Positions 8,599-18,221 of a stretch of 53,312 nucleotides of DNA are shown piece by piece. Positions within the stretch are counted from its first letter, which is position 1. Each line of letters opens with the position of its first letter. The stretch comes from Thermoplasmatota archaeon (lineage in GTDB: Archaea > Thermoplasmatota > Thermoplasmata > Thermoplasmatales > Thermoplasmataceae), in the NCBI GenBank assembly GCA_023484105.1, contig JAMDBD010000015.1:1-53312 (forward strand). Direction: 5' to 3'. Under the pieces are notes generated by a model. The model did no database searches and was not told the origin of the DNA. It was given only the letters and a program-made list of their open reading frames with translations. Made by a program: the position numbers and the translations under genes.

Positions 8599-8684
8599 AT
8601 TATAACCAATCTAATAATCCTCTTGCTGACGTAAATGCTCAAACAACCGTTTGATATCGTGATCACGTCAGGAGGTTATTTCAG
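8599..8684 (+). promoter_or_regulatory. SQR promoter and structured leader
   Basis: A TATA-like cattataac (8599-8607) predicts a start near 8627. The leader then begins with TGACGT (8627-8632), which is complementary to ACGTCA (8665-8670). Inside lies a second perfect inverted repeat, TCAAAC/GTTTGA (8639-8644, 8649-8654). The strong Shine-Dalgarno AGGAGGTT (8670-8677) abuts the outer arm, 7 nt before the ATG at 8685. The layout could be a fold that controls ribosome access, or a nested operator. Confidence 0.5.
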
Positions 8685-9824
8685 ATGAACAGGGCTGTTA
8701 GGATCTTGATTCTCGGTGACGGAACCGCTGGACTTAATGTCGCCAATAAATTGAGTGTACTGCTCGGAAAGGATGAGGCATTCATAACAGTGGTGGGGAG
8801 TTCTTCAAGGCATTATTACAAGGGTTCAGGTTTTCTTATACCATTCGGGTATTGCAAACCATCTGAAAGCTATAAGCCTTTGCCATTTCTCCTCAATCCC
8901 AGGGTTGAACATATTCGGGATGAGGTGACCGGTATAAGGGTAAAGGACAGAACTGTTATCACCAAAAAGAGAACCCTGAATTATGACTACCTCATAATAG
9001 CAACCGGGACATCTTTTGCTTATGACCGGATACCCGGATATCTCGGGGAAGCAAAACACTTTTACGATTTCGAACACTCAATGGAACTGAAGGGCATCCT
9101 GAATGATTTCACAGGTGGTACAATAGTTGTAGGCACTGCTGATCTGAAAGCCCCGTGCCCGCCTGCGCCGTTTGAGTTTGCAGTTCTTCTTGATCAGTTT
9201 CTGCGCGAGAAAGGAATAAGGGGTAAAACAAAGATAAAATATGTATATCCAGCTAAAAATGTATTTTTAATTGATAAAATCGCTCCCGTCTTTGAGGCGA
9301 AGCTAAAGGAAATAGGAGTAGAAATAGAGACAGAATTCCAGACTGATTCAATCATACAGAAGAACCATGAAATACACTCCACTTCAGGTAAATCAATCAA
9401 TTACGATCTTCTAATAATGGTTCCCCCTGTGAAGGGGCAGGATTTTATAGCAGAATCAGGTCTTGACCATACGAATAATTTCGCAAAAGTGGATAAGAAC
9501 ACGCTCAATCCAGAGGGGCATGATGAAATCTTCGTAATTGGGGACGCCGCAGATCTCCCTGTTCCTAAGGCAGCCACTTCAGCCATATTTGCCGCAGAGT
9601 ACGTTAGCAAAAAGATTGCAAGCAATCTTGGAGATATAATGCTTGGCTCTGAGTATGAAGGAGATGTTGGATGTACGCTTTATTTTGGAGACGGCGAAGG
9701 AATGACAGTTTATTTCGCCTATGAAAAGGCGATATCTGTGCAGAAACCCAAGAGATTTGACTATCTGTTGAAGAAAATGGAGGCAGATATGTACTTTTCC
9801 GGAATTGTTAGGGGGATGATGTAA
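8685..9824 (+). CDS. sulfide:quinone oxidoreductase-like flavoprotein
   Basis: The 379-aa FAD enzyme belongs to the SQR/NDH-2-like disulfide reductase family and probably oxidises sulfide at the membrane, passing electrons to quinone. It has a dinucleotide fold at the N-terminus (LGDGTAG, residues 10-16), ATGTSF near 106, and the second FAD motif FVIGDAADLP near 288. Cysteines occur at C57 (GYCKPS), C158 (APCPPAP, the usual SQR catalytic position) and about C331 (VGCTLYF), giving the three-cysteine pattern of SQRs. The start is fixed by AGGAGGTT 7 nt upstream. A DUF1641 gene follows after one base, a common SQR partner. Confidence 0.85.
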   Translation: MNRAVRILILGDGTAGLNVANKLSVLLGKDEAFITVVGSSSRHYYKGSGFLIPFGYCKPSESYKPLPFLLNPRVEHIRDEVTGIRVKDRTVITKKRTLNYDYLIIATGTSFAYDRIPGYLGEAKHFYDFEHSMELKGILNDFTGGTIVVGTADLKAPCPPAPFEFAVLLDQFLREKGIRGKTKIKYVYPAKNVFLIDKIAPVFEAKLKEIGVEIETEFQTDSIIQKNHEIHSTSGKSINYDLLIMVPPVKGQDFIAESGLDHTNNFAKVDKNTLNPEGHDEIFVIGDAADLPVPKAATSAIFAAEYVSKKIASNLGDIMLGSEYEGDVGCTLYFGDGEGMTVYFAYEKAISVQKPKRFDYLLKKMEADMYFSGIVRGMM

Positions 9825-9825
9825 A

Positions 9826-10302
9826 ATGCCTGATGAGACAAAGAGCACAGGAAATGATGCCATGGAGGAGTTGTTGATAATGCTTATGCAGAACAGGGAT
9901 CAGCTTTCCGGACTCATAGAAGTGTTTAAGGGGGCTCTGGAAACTGGAACACTCGAGCATATGATTGATCTGATTGGAAAATTTATACCTTCGAATCTGG
10001 AATATCTTTCCAAACTGGTCAGTTCATATAACATGAAGACTGGGCTTTACAAAACCATTAACATCATACCCGCTATTTTTGCTGCGCTTTCTGATGAAGG
10101 GACGTCCGATATAATCAAGGCTCTTGCCTATGATGCCGAGAACATCTCTGAGGCTATGATTGAAGGTTCGAGAAATCCTCAGAAACTAACCCTCATGAAG
10201 TTGCTGGCACTTGGAAGGGATCCAGAATTTACTGCAGGCGCAACAGCACTCATAAATATGATAACAGAACTTGGCAGGGCTATAGGCAGAATAAGGGAAT
10301 GA
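9826..10302 (+). CDS. DUF1641 family protein
   Basis: The 158-aa, mostly helical acidic protein has the DUF1641 pattern: an N-terminal helix with NRDQLSGLIEVFKGALETG, then amphipathic helices and a C-terminal GATALINMITELGRAIG segment. The family is regularly encoded beside sulfide:quinone oxidoreductases or formate dehydrogenase-like enzymes. It is thought to help their assembly or membrane attachment, but its biochemical role is unproven. The ATG lies one base after the SQR stop, so the genes are co-translated. Confidence 0.8.
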   Translation: MPDETKSTGNDAMEELLIMLMQNRDQLSGLIEVFKGALETGTLEHMIDLIGKFIPSNLEYLSKLVSSYNMKTGLYKTINIIPAIFAALSDEGTSDIIKALAYDAENISEAMIEGSRNPQKLTLMKLLALGRDPEFTAGATALINMITELGRAIGRIRE

Positions 10303-10324
10303 AACGGTATATCAGGTTAAACGG

Positions 10325-12688
10325 TCAGATTACATCTATTTGAAAATTTCTTCCTTCCCAGGTATCGCTCTCCTTCCAGTGGAATGTGAATATGATCCTG
10401 TTACATCCTTGATCGATGTTGCTCAAATCTGCATAATGAACGCCAAGTCCTGAATCTGCCGTTTCTATGTCAGTGAAACTTGCCCAATCGTCCACCGTTA
10501 ACCGTATTACGGCTGGAGCCAGCAGTGCAATTCTCAGCCCATTTCCCCGAGGAATAGCTCTCTGTTTGTTGTGAAAACTCCACAGGGAAAACCTGATCTG
10601 GTTTTCGTTCTCAATATATCTTCTATAGGTTTCCTCCGGCATATCATATATCTTTCCGGATGAAATAGAGGCCGCCAGTTTAATATATTCCGCGTGAGCC
10701 CACACAAGTGGCATGGCGGATCCCGAAGGCTTCCCATTGTACAATCCCTTCGCTGGTATATCCTGGTCATCCCATATCTGTTCGGGTATTAAACCACCGG
10801 AACTCGTTTGACGCTCAATGGCCTGAAGCAGATTCAAGGCGTTCTCTTTATTTCCGGCAGCCAGCTCATAATGTCCTCTTTCCCCAGCCAACAGTGGCCA
10901 GCCTCTTCCGTGACCAGTGCCATCAAAGGCATCTCCGTTTGAATGTTCTCCATAGCCATCACCGTTGTATCTGTGCCATACTGGCCCATTTCTGGTTTCA
11001 GTTTTAAGTATGGAATCTATGACTCTAATTGTGTTGATTATTCTTCTGTCATCGGGTTTTCTGATTCCAAATCTTACCAGAGAAAGTGAGCCTGTGCTAA
11101 CCAGCTTTTCGGCAGGTACATAGCTGTCAGAATAAGGCCGGTTTTTAACCGGTACATAGCCCTTAATGGGTGATTCTGCAAAGTTTCCCCTATCGTCAGG
11201 AGGGGAGATTCTTACATAGTATCCCTCAACACCCACGGATTTGGCCAGATCCGTTCCAGTTGCATAGTTATAGAACTCTATGTTAGATTCGTAAATGTCT
11301 GCCATTGATCTGAGGAACTCAGCCTTTTTGATCATTCCGCAATCCTGTAAAAATTCTGCGGCTATGAGTAATGAAGAAATTTCAGCAGCTATGGTGAAAG
11401 GGGAATATCCGCTGTCCTCCTCCCATCTGTCCTGTGGAGTGACCGGCCCATATCTGGCTATGTAGCTGGCGGCTCTAGACACCATGTCTATGTACTTTTC
11501 CGACTTTATCTTTCCCAGGGACCTGAGTTTTCCAGCAAGAATTACTGGGAAGGCTGTCTCATCCATCTGTATCCCTTTCCAGTATCCATTTCCGTCAAGC
11601 CACATGTTCTGTGGCCAGTGCCCATCACCCTCCTGTGTTGCGGCCAGATAATCCAGTGATTCAACCGCCGCCTTATAGTCACCAACGGCTATGAGTGCAC
11701 CTGCAGCCTCAACCATATCTCTTGGCCACACTAAATGATATCCTCCTAGATCATCGTCTCCTTTAAATCTTCCCCATGGAATTGAGAGACTGGCAATCAT
11801 GGCCCCCCTGAATTGGGCCTTTGCCTGGTGGACTTTGATAACAGACAGGCTTAGCATTGTTAATTTGCCTGGCCATGATTTCCAGGTACTATGTTTCTTC
11901 AGATAACTCTTCCATTCATTTATATATTCTCTGTGAGACCTGTCAAAGCCTTTGTTCAGGCTTCTCATCACTTTCTGGGCAGCCTCATACATGTTGCCTC
12001 CAAACCCAATCGCTATTGTGAATGATCTATTTGCCGAGGATATTTCACACGTTATTGCAACATTTCCATTTTCAGCTCGGCTGTATATCATCGACACATC
12101 CTTGTTTTTACTGATATCCTGCCATCCATCATTTACCCCGGAGAATCCGCATGAAATTCTTCCAAATCCTGCATCGCATCCTATTGCCATTGTGATCCGA
12201 TCCTTTGAAGCAAATGCCATCACTTTGCCTTTATATTCTTGGGCCCAGGCTGTGTTACCTCTGCCTCCATTCAATATGTGAGGGGCTGCCAGGAGAAAAA
12301 ACTTCAACGAACCTGGCTTTTGTTCATTGATGGTTACCTTCTGAAGCACAACATCTGAATCTGGATCGCATATCACTATCTTTTCGATACTGTATTTCCC
12401 GTTCTTCTCACGGTTAATGATTCTGTAGGCAGGAATACCGTTAAGCTCAGGCTCAATGCTGTGCACTGTATCTCTTTTTTCCTCAGAGAAGAATGAATCT
12501 CCATCTGCCGCCAAAAACTGTATATCCCTGGTATTGGCGATGTCTATTCTCGGATAGTAAATTTCATTCAGTATTCCATGGGAGAGAGTAAACCATACTC
12601 GACTGAGATCTGAAATAGCTGTCCCAACGCCATCCTTGGAACTGCTTGTCCAACGTGGGTCGATTCCAGGTCCTGATGGTGCATTCAT
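10325..12688 (-). CDS. glucoamylase (glucan 1,4-alpha-glucosidase), GH15
   Basis: This 787-aa enzyme releases glucose from the non-reducing ends of starch- or glycogen-like glucans. An N-terminal beta-sandwich domain (about 1-250) precedes the (alpha/alpha)6 barrel. The barrel carries HLVWPRDMVEAAGA (318-331), DGHWPQNMWLDGNGYW (355-370) and QMDETAFP. The probable general acid is in RWEEDSGYSP (Glu423/424), and the general base is Glu636 in LIPEQIWD. A C-terminal domain of about 110 residues follows. No signal peptide is visible, so it is probably intracellular, as in Thermoplasma and Picrophilus relatives. A TATA-like gaattaaac on the opposite strand, about 25 nt from the ATG, suggests a leaderless mRNA. 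Confidence 0.93.
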   Translation of the reverse strand: MNAPSGPGIDPRWTSSSKDGVGTAISDLSRVWFTLSHGILNEIYYPRIDIANTRDIQFLAADGDSFFSEEKRDTVHSIEPELNGIPAYRIINREKNGKYSIEKIVICDPDSDVVLQKVTINEQKPGSLKFFLLAAPHILNGGRGNTAWAQEYKGKVMAFASKDRITMAIGCDAGFGRISCGFSGVNDGWQDISKNKDVSMIYSRAENGNVAITCEISSANRSFTIAIGFGGNMYEAAQKVMRSLNKGFDRSHREYINEWKSYLKKHSTWKSWPGKLTMLSLSVIKVHQAKAQFRGAMIASLSIPWGRFKGDDDLGGYHLVWPRDMVEAAGALIAVGDYKAAVESLDYLAATQEGDGHWPQNMWLDGNGYWKGIQMDETAFPVILAGKLRSLGKIKSEKYIDMVSRAASYIARYGPVTPQDRWEEDSGYSPFTIAAEISSLLIAAEFLQDCGMIKKAEFLRSMADIYESNIEFYNYATGTDLAKSVGVEGYYVRISPPDDRGNFAESPIKGYVPVKNRPYSDSYVPAEKLVSTGSLSLVRFGIRKPDDRRIINTIRVIDSILKTETRNGPVWHRYNGDGYGEHSNGDAFDGTGHGRGWPLLAGERGHYELAAGNKENALNLLQAIERQTSSGGLIPEQIWDDQDIPAKGLYNGKPSGSAMPLVWAHAEYIKLAASISSGKIYDMPEETYRRYIENENQIRFSLWSFHNKQRAIPRGNGLRIALLAPAVIRLTVDDWASFTDIETADSGLGVHYADLSNIDQGCNRIIFTFHWKESDTWEGRNFQIDVI

Positions 12689-13134
12689 TCATGCCAATTA
12701 CAACTGTGAATTAAACTGTAACCATGCCTATCCACATACAAATAAGTAGATGCCGCCAATGAACACCTTTGTCACTTTTTGTATTTCTGGGCCTTTCTAT
12801 TCACCATATATGAACAGGTCCTTACTTCTGATATTTCAAACTTTTTATCTAATTATGGACCACGGAGCGTTATGTCTTTGTTCAGGATATTGTGTAGCTT
12901 ATACCAATAACGGAGATGTTCTATTTCTACATTAGTGAATCATACAAATGTATTCAGAAGAATTCCTGAATAGTCGTGCACATTATATCTGTGCTTAATC
13001 TGTACATGTATATGGTCACTGGTCCTCATGTGCAACTTTAAACAATATTGGCATATGTCAGAATACTGTTGTATGTGAAATGTTGTAGATACAGATTAAC
13101 CAGGCAAAAGCGAGATCCGTCAATATTAAAAAAA
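12689..13134. other. intergenic, 446 bp, no gene seen
   Basis: It lies between the starts and ends of two minus-strand genes. A short inverted repeat (ATTCAG/CTGAAT around 12953-12972) and several TATA-like strings occur, but no supported coding frame. The 61-aa plus-strand frame at 12750 has an implausible composition. Confidence 0.5.
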
Positions 13135-14433
13135 TTATCTAGAATAGCCTGAAAAGCGGTTTCCTCTGCTCCGGTTACCGTTCTGGGGTTTCTTATAGCG
13201 TGAATTTCCACCGAACTTGCTTCCTGAAGCATATCTACTGCGTTCATGACCTGATCTTGACCGACCGCTGGTCTTGAAACGGCTTAGATCAGGAACATCT
13301 GCTGGAAAGAGACCGATCTCTTCCATTGTTATGTTAGCCCTTTCAGTGATTTCATCCACAAGAAATTCTTCAGTATCGCTAAGAAGCGTGTAGGCACGAC
13401 CGTCTCTGCCCATTCGTGCAGTTCTCCCAACTCTGTGAATGTATGAATTTGTGTCATCCGGGGCATCAAAGTTTATTATGTCTGTAATGTCCGGGATGTC
13501 CAGACCCCTAGATGCCACATTGGTTGCTATGAGAAACCTGCCACTTATCCTGAAATTCTTAAGCGATCTCTCTCTTTCTGCCTGAGTAAGGCCTCCGTGG
13601 AGAAGCAGAACTTCCATCCCCAGGTTTTTCATTGCTTTGAATATTCGGTTGGCAAACTCCTTGGTGTTTGTGAATATTATTGCTTTCTTTGGCTGATACT
13701 TCTCTATGTATGATACAAGTATGTTAAACTTCTGGCTTCTTTCGGAGAACGAATAGTAATGGCTTATAGTCTCGACAGTCCTTTCCTCCTCTTCACCAAC
13801 GATAATGTTCTTCCTGTCTCTCTTCATGTGCGATTTGGCGATGTTAACTATCTCACGGGGCATTGTAGCAGAGAACAGCATGGTCTGTCTGTCCTGTCTT
13901 GACATAGATATTATCCTGTTTACGTCTTCAATGAAACCCATATCCAGCATAACATCTGCCTCATCCAGTATAAGGTATTCAATTTTTGAGAGATCAAGGG
14001 ATTTTCTTTCAACGAGATCAAGAATTCTACCCGGTGTACCTACGACAATGTTCGGATTATTTCTCAGATTATCGATCTGAACGTTTATCGAGGCTCCCCC
14101 GTATACTGTAACTGTACGAATTCCCAGATCGCCAGAAATCTTCATGGCCACATCTGCAACCTGCTTGGCAAGCTCTCTTGTGGGGACAAGAACGAGAACG
14201 CTGAGTCCTTTCTTACCAGAGATCTTCTGAATGACAGGTATCAGAAATGCACCTGTTTTTCCAGTTCCAGTTTTGGATCTTACAGTTATATCTTTTCCTT
14301 CTAGAATGAGAGGTATTGCGATTTCCTGTACTTCTGTTGGATTGACGAAATTCATTCTTTTCAATGAATCATAAATCCTTTTTTCTATTCCTATGGTTTC
14401 AAAATCTGTCAATTTAAACTGCTCCATTATCAC
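13135..14433 (-). CDS. DEAD-box ATP-dependent RNA helicase
   Basis: The helicase has a Q-motif region at the N-terminus (FETIG... NPTEVQ), motif I SKTGTGKTGAF (about 54-64), motif Ia PTRELAKQ, motif II LDEADVML (about 157), motif III SATM, motif V NVASRGLDIPD and motif VI HRVGRTARMGRDG. It should unwind or remodel RNA, for example in ribosome assembly or mRNA turnover. The C-terminal 50 residues are low-complexity, rich in Ser, Arg, Gly and Tyr (RSRSGHERSRY... ending SGYSR), an RNA-binding tail common in cold-responsive helicases. The start is GTG at 14433 or ATG at 14427 (MEQFKLTDF); the latter matches the usual family start. Confidence 0.95.
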   Translation of the reverse strand: MIMEQFKLTDFETIGIEKRIYDSLKRMNFVNPTEVQEIAIPLILEGKDITVRSKTGTGKTGAFLIPVIQKISGKKGLSVLVLVPTRELAKQVADVAMKISGDLGIRTVTVYGGASINVQIDNLRNNPNIVVGTPGRILDLVERKSLDLSKIEYLILDEADVMLDMGFIEDVNRIISMSRQDRQTMLFSATMPREIVNIAKSHMKRDRKNIIVGEEEERTVETISHYYSFSERSQKFNILVSYIEKYQPKKAIIFTNTKEFANRIFKAMKNLGMEVLLLHGGLTQAERERSLKNFRISGRFLIATNVASRGLDIPDITDIINFDAPDDTNSYIHRVGRTARMGRDGRAYTLLSDTEEFLVDEITERANITMEEIGLFPADVPDLSRFKTSGRSRSGHERSRYASGSKFGGNSRYKKPQNGNRSRGNRFSGYSR

Positions 14434-14465
14434 GGCTTAGTAATTTAAGTCTTGTTTTCTCTGTC

Positions 14466-15320
14466 CTATCTCAGAAGCGTGTTGCGCAATTCAAATGAAT
14501 TTGCCGTCTCCCTGAGAATATTGTAGTATTGCACCTTAAGTGAAATCTCCTGTGCAATGTAATCAGGTCCATTGGCCTTGATTATTTTTCCCATTGTTCT
14601 CTCCAGTCCAGAAAAGTATATCTCAGCTTTTCATCTCTTTTCGTGATCAATAGATTTTTTCCATTCATCCTCCCCTGATCTGCAGATAGGTCTGGCTGTC
14701 CTCGCCCTTGCAGGTGATTCTCAGATCTGTGTTGATGCATTCCGCCCTGATGGTATTATTTCATTTCCTTCAATGATATTGCATATACCTTTGAAATCAT
14801 GAACCCTGTCACTGAATATTCTCTTAATCATGCCACGATATTCTCCAGTATATTTCTGCCTCCCTGGGATCATGCACATGCTCATCTGTTATTGGAAATG
14901 ATAACACAGACACATCATTTATGGATATGACAGCATGAAGCTTTGACCATCTGTTTCTCCTTCTTTTCTATTTTGATCCAAGAAAATCACCACCTATGGT
15001 GATCTTGAATCCTGTGGAATCTATTGCACATTTTAGAGACTTCACAGGAGAATCATGAATTGTCGGTACTGTTTTCCTTCTCCTTCCGAATATGCTTGTA
15101 TATGAAGCTGCTGCAATAGTAGAATCTTTACCACATTAGAACGGGATCATAATTTCCCCTTCTACCCTTTTCCGTGTTATTCTCCTAGGGATCCGGCAAT
15201 ATTGGCCTTATCCGTTCGAAACCAATGCCATTTGATATTCCTGTGAGAATATCAGCGACCGTTTCAATCTCCTGGTAAAGTTCTGACAATCCGGTGTGGT
15301 AAAGGTTCATGTACTGATCA
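14466..15320 (-). pseudogene. decayed DDE-type IS transposase
   Basis: Fragments of one transposase can be read on the minus strand in several frames with intervening stops. In order: an N-terminal piece ELYQEIETVADI, the first catalytic Asp segment KCAIDSTGFKITIGGDFLG, then RNRWSKLHAVISINDVSVLSFPITDEHVHDP with the second Asp region, then GMIKRIFSDRVHDFKG, then a C-terminal LERTMGKII...YNILRETANSFELRNTLLR. The order and motifs fit an IS4/IS5-like DDE enzyme. At least four frame breaks or stops make it inactive. I could not identify terminal inverted repeats. Confidence 0.75.
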
Positions 15321-15452
15321 TGAGATCATGAAATGGATTTTTGGTGGTAGTTTTAAGAAACCCCCAGTTAATGAAAGTGCCAAACCAATTTAATCCTGCG
15401 TTATTTATTAGCAGCACTATAATCACTTTAAAATTCCAGTAATGTTAATGTT

Positions 15453-16325
15453 TCATTCCTTTAACAGTGCCATAGACAGTAACGAGTCAGCATTTAACTT
15501 CTCAAAATCATTGCTGCTTACCCACAGAGCAGCAGCAGCGTTGCCAATAAGCACAGATTCCTTAAGTGTCTTTTTGCGGAACAGTCCCATATAAAAACCA
15601 GATCTAAACACGTCACCTGCCCCAACTGTTCCTGAGATACTGTCCATTTTAAAGCCTGGTACAGTAGTAATGTTTCCTTTGCGTATAATATCAGCTCCCT
15701 TTTCTCCCCTTGTTACAATTATGGTTTTATCATCTTTCATACTCGAGATTAGATCACTTATATGACTGTATTCATTCTCATTGAATATCAACATATCTGC
15801 AATAGAAGACATCTTGACTACCATATCGCTGGAATAGTTGTAAAATACTTCCTGCCCAGGATCAAAAATCTTTGTGCTGTTTTTTGAGGCCTTAAGTATT
15901 CGAAAGTAAAATTCTGGCGGTCCTGTTGATACATGGACATATTGAAAATCAGTGATTTCATTGATCACTGAACTGTCAGACCAGTCATCCATAGGCCCCT
16001 GATTCATATATGCTATCTGTTCCCCTCCAGAATCTATTATGTAGCATTCCGGTCCATAACCATTTTCAAAGATGGAAATGCCATTTGTATCTATACCAAG
16101 CTGTGTAAATTTTCGCACGTAATCAGCATGAGTGAGAGCGCCCACTGCGGAATAGATCCTGAATGGAAAGCCCAATCGATTCGAGGCCATTGCGAAATTT
16201 CCAGCTGTGCCACCATACTCAACTTTCTTCTTGAGTATTCTCTCAGTTCCCCTTTCTGCAAATTTCCTGACTTTAAGAACTGTATCGATGTTGAGGTGAC
16301 CGAAATATGCAAGAAAATTTTTCAT
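15453..16325 (-). CDS. PfkB-family sugar or nucleoside kinase
   Basis: This 290-aa ribokinase-fold enzyme phosphorylates a sugar, nucleoside or similar alcohol with ATP. The N-terminal signature is GGTAGNFAMASNRLGFPF (about 38-55). The C-terminal signature is GTVGAGDVFRSGFYMGL (about 240-256), with the catalytic Asp in GAGD and the anion hole intact. IIVTRGEKGADI near 197 is the usual strand before the nucleotide site. The substrate is not evident. The gene is alone on the minus strand, next to a dead transposase. Confidence 0.9.
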   Translation of the reverse strand: MKNFLAYFGHLNIDTVLKVRKFAERGTERILKKKVEYGGTAGNFAMASNRLGFPFRIYSAVGALTHADYVRKFTQLGIDTNGISIFENGYGPECYIIDSGGEQIAYMNQGPMDDWSDSSVINEITDFQYVHVSTGPPEFYFRILKASKNSTKIFDPGQEVFYNYSSDMVVKMSSIADMLIFNENEYSHISDLISSMKDDKTIIVTRGEKGADIIRKGNITTVPGFKMDSISGTVGAGDVFRSGFYMGLFRKKTLKESVLIGNAAAALWVSSNDFEKLNADSLLSMALLKE

Positions 16326-16786
16326 GTTCCAGAATCATGTTAATCTAATGAAAGTATTTGTTTCTGGAAAAAGGAAACCAATTCGCTGTAAAGTGAGAAA
16401 TTTAAACCAGTTCCATAATACCGTCTGCAATAGTGTATTAAAGATTTTTCAAATATTTTCCTGGCGCTTCGGATCCCATGTCCTTTTGTTTCAAAAGGTT
16501 TTGATCAAGCAAGAGCGAGGATCCAAATACCCAATATGTGAAAGAGTAAAACAACAGGATTGGATCTGCATTCAAGGGATCATAAGGATTCAAGTCTTTG
16601 TATTACAGAGACTAGGTCATACATCTGGTAGCAGGTGGAGTTGTGCTACCTGAAATAAACCAAATAGAATGGATTCACTCTATTTCTGTATCTGAAAACC
16701 TGGTACATAACGTAATACCAATTTTATTAAGTTAATCCCGCAATGAATAATCTACAATTCTTTACAAAAACCTTACTGCAACAAGT
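16326..16786. other. intergenic with two hairpins, no gene
   Basis: No coding frame is supported; a 109-codon plus-strand frame from 16324 has a cysteine/lysine/glutamine composition unlike its neighbours and no upstream signals. CCTTTTG/CAAAAGG (16482-16498) is a 7-bp hairpin with a 3-nt loop followed by TTTT. GGTAGCA/TGCTACC (16627-16633 and 16644-16650) is a second 7-bp hairpin with a 10-nt loop. Either could belong to an unannotated RNA, but I recognise no family. Confidence 0.4.
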
Positions 16787-16795
16787 TATTTAAAC
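16787..16795 (+). promoter_or_regulatory. TATA box of the GGR-like gene
   Basis: ttatttaaa is centred about 25 nt before the TTG at 16816. This predicts a transcript that begins at or next to the start codon. Confidence 0.6.
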
Positions 16796-16815
16796 TGCCA
16801 CAATTACAGGTAGAA

Positions 16816-17859
16816 TTGCCAAAAACAGATTATGATGTCATTATAATTGGTGCTGGAACTGCAGGACTTTCAGCAGGTGCTGTCCTTGAGAGAAGCGGAA
16901 TGGATTATATAATTCTGGACAAAAAGAGGGAAATAGGACTCCCCGTCAGATCCACTGGCGCAGTATCGATGGAGTGGGTGAAGAGAATAGGAATGCCCAC
17001 AGACAGTAGTATAGTCTCTGCCAACATAAGCTCAATGAGCTTTCGAACAGATAAGGGGAACAGCATCAATCTAAACTTTGATCGAACTGTAGGAATAGTA
17101 TATGATTTCACAGCTTATGAAAAATTTTTATCAAGCAAATTTGCTGGCAATCTGAATATTAGAATGAATACAAGGGTAAATTCTGTTGAGGGAAATACGG
17201 TTTATACAGATTCGGGCAGCTACGTTGGTAAGCATATAATATTTGCAGCTGGTCCGCAATCCAACTTTGGGAAAAAACTTCCAAGAAACGAAGTTCTCGT
17301 TGCATATGAAGAGATAAGGAAGGCATCTCCCAGAGCAGACTATCAGATGGTACTATGGTTTAGCGACATGGCTCCAGGAGGTTATTTCTGGGATTTCGCA
17401 GACAAGGGTGGCAGGAGAAAGATAGGGGTCTGCTATTATCCAACAGAAGGCAAATCGCCGAAGGAAGTGCTTGACAGATTCACAGAAAAATACCCGGAAA
17501 TTTCTGGAGAATGCATTGATACCATGGCTCATCAGATTCCACTTGGAGAACCAGCACCTTCAGTTACCAGTGGATCTTATCTGTATACCGGAGATATGGT
17601 TAATGCAGTCCTCAATACTACTGCTGGGGGTCTTCAAGGAGCTTTCTGGACAGGAAAGACAGCCGCTGAGGCTGTTATAGCCGGGGACCATTCTTTGTAT
17701 CAGAAAAAATGGGATGAGGAAATCAGGCCATGGCTTTTGAAACATCATAGGCTTCACAGAAGAATGCACAGAAAAGGTGTTAAATCCATTTCCAGACTGA
17801 TGACACTAGCTAAAATTATGCCTATGTCTGTTAAGAAGAAAGTGTTTGGTGGTCTCTAG
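16816..17859 (+). CDS. geranylgeranyl reductase-family flavoprotein
   Basis: The 347-aa FAD protein begins with the dinucleotide motif VIIIGAGTAGLSAGAVLERSG (about 8-28). It continues with REIGLPVRSTGAVS near 41-54, the GGR-type loop where many members have a cysteine (here none). The family saturates the isoprenoid chains of archaeal membrane lipids; some members act on other prenyl compounds. The third FAD motif appears as YTGDMVNAVLNTTAGGLQGAFWTG (near 256-279), a looser version of the usual GDAA...GGI. A divergent paralogue is at 44307. The start is TTG, chosen because a TATA box lies 25 nt upstream and the FAD motif follows at once. Confidence 0.8.
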   Translation: MPKTDYDVIIIGAGTAGLSAGAVLERSGMDYIILDKKREIGLPVRSTGAVSMEWVKRIGMPTDSSIVSANISSMSFRTDKGNSINLNFDRTVGIVYDFTAYEKFLSSKFAGNLNIRMNTRVNSVEGNTVYTDSGSYVGKHIIFAAGPQSNFGKKLPRNEVLVAYEEIRKASPRADYQMVLWFSDMAPGGYFWDFADKGGRRKIGVCYYPTEGKSPKEVLDRFTEKYPEISGECIDTMAHQIPLGEPAPSVTSGSYLYTGDMVNAVLNTTAGGLQGAFWTGKTAAEAVIAGDHSLYQKKWDEEIRPWLLKHHRLHRRMHRKGVKSISRLMTLAKIMPMSVKKKVFGGL

Positions 17860-18131
17860 TACTTTCAGAATATCATATTCCTTATTGAATTACTTGAGTG
17901 AGGAGAACCAGAAGAGCTTAGGATTACGTATATTTTAAAGCTACACACCAGTAATTAAACATGTTTATGCCCGGTAGGATACCTTGAAAATTCATATTGG
18001 TTGATCTTTCCCACAAGATAAGTTGATAATTACGTTCTCATAAATATATTGTAAATTCCGAACCCCTAATATTTAAAGCCCACCAGAAACAAGCACACTT
18101 TAGCTTGAATGGATACGAACTTGTATATGCA

Positions 18132-18212
18132 CGCGGGGAGAGGGATTCGAACCCTCGCTCTCATAGAGAAACAGCTTAGCAGGCTGCCGCCGTACCACTG
18201 GGCCATCCCCGC
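18132..18212 (-). tRNA. tRNA-Ser (GCU anticodon)
   Basis: The minus strand folds as a complete class II tRNA. Acceptor strands GCGGGGA and TCCCCGC pair, and G73 (complement of 18132) is the usual serine discriminator. The anticodon loop CTGCTAA reads GCU. The extra arm is a TCTC/GAGA hairpin, and the T-arm is GAGGG TTCGAAT CCCTC. CCA is not encoded. It lies 9 nt downstream of a 52-aa minus-strand gene, so the two may be co-transcribed. Confidence 0.95.
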
Positions 18213-18221
18213 AACCAATGT

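Noticed and set aside
16482-16498. Hairpin with following T-run as an intrinsic terminator
   Set aside because: Archaeal termination mainly uses T-runs without hairpins, and there is no gene ending directly before it on the plus strand.
16324-16653. 109-codon plus-strand open frame behind the PfkB gene
   Set aside because: Its beginning overlaps the promoter region of a minus-strand gene, codon choice is unlike neighbouring genes, and it has no upstream signals or family motif.
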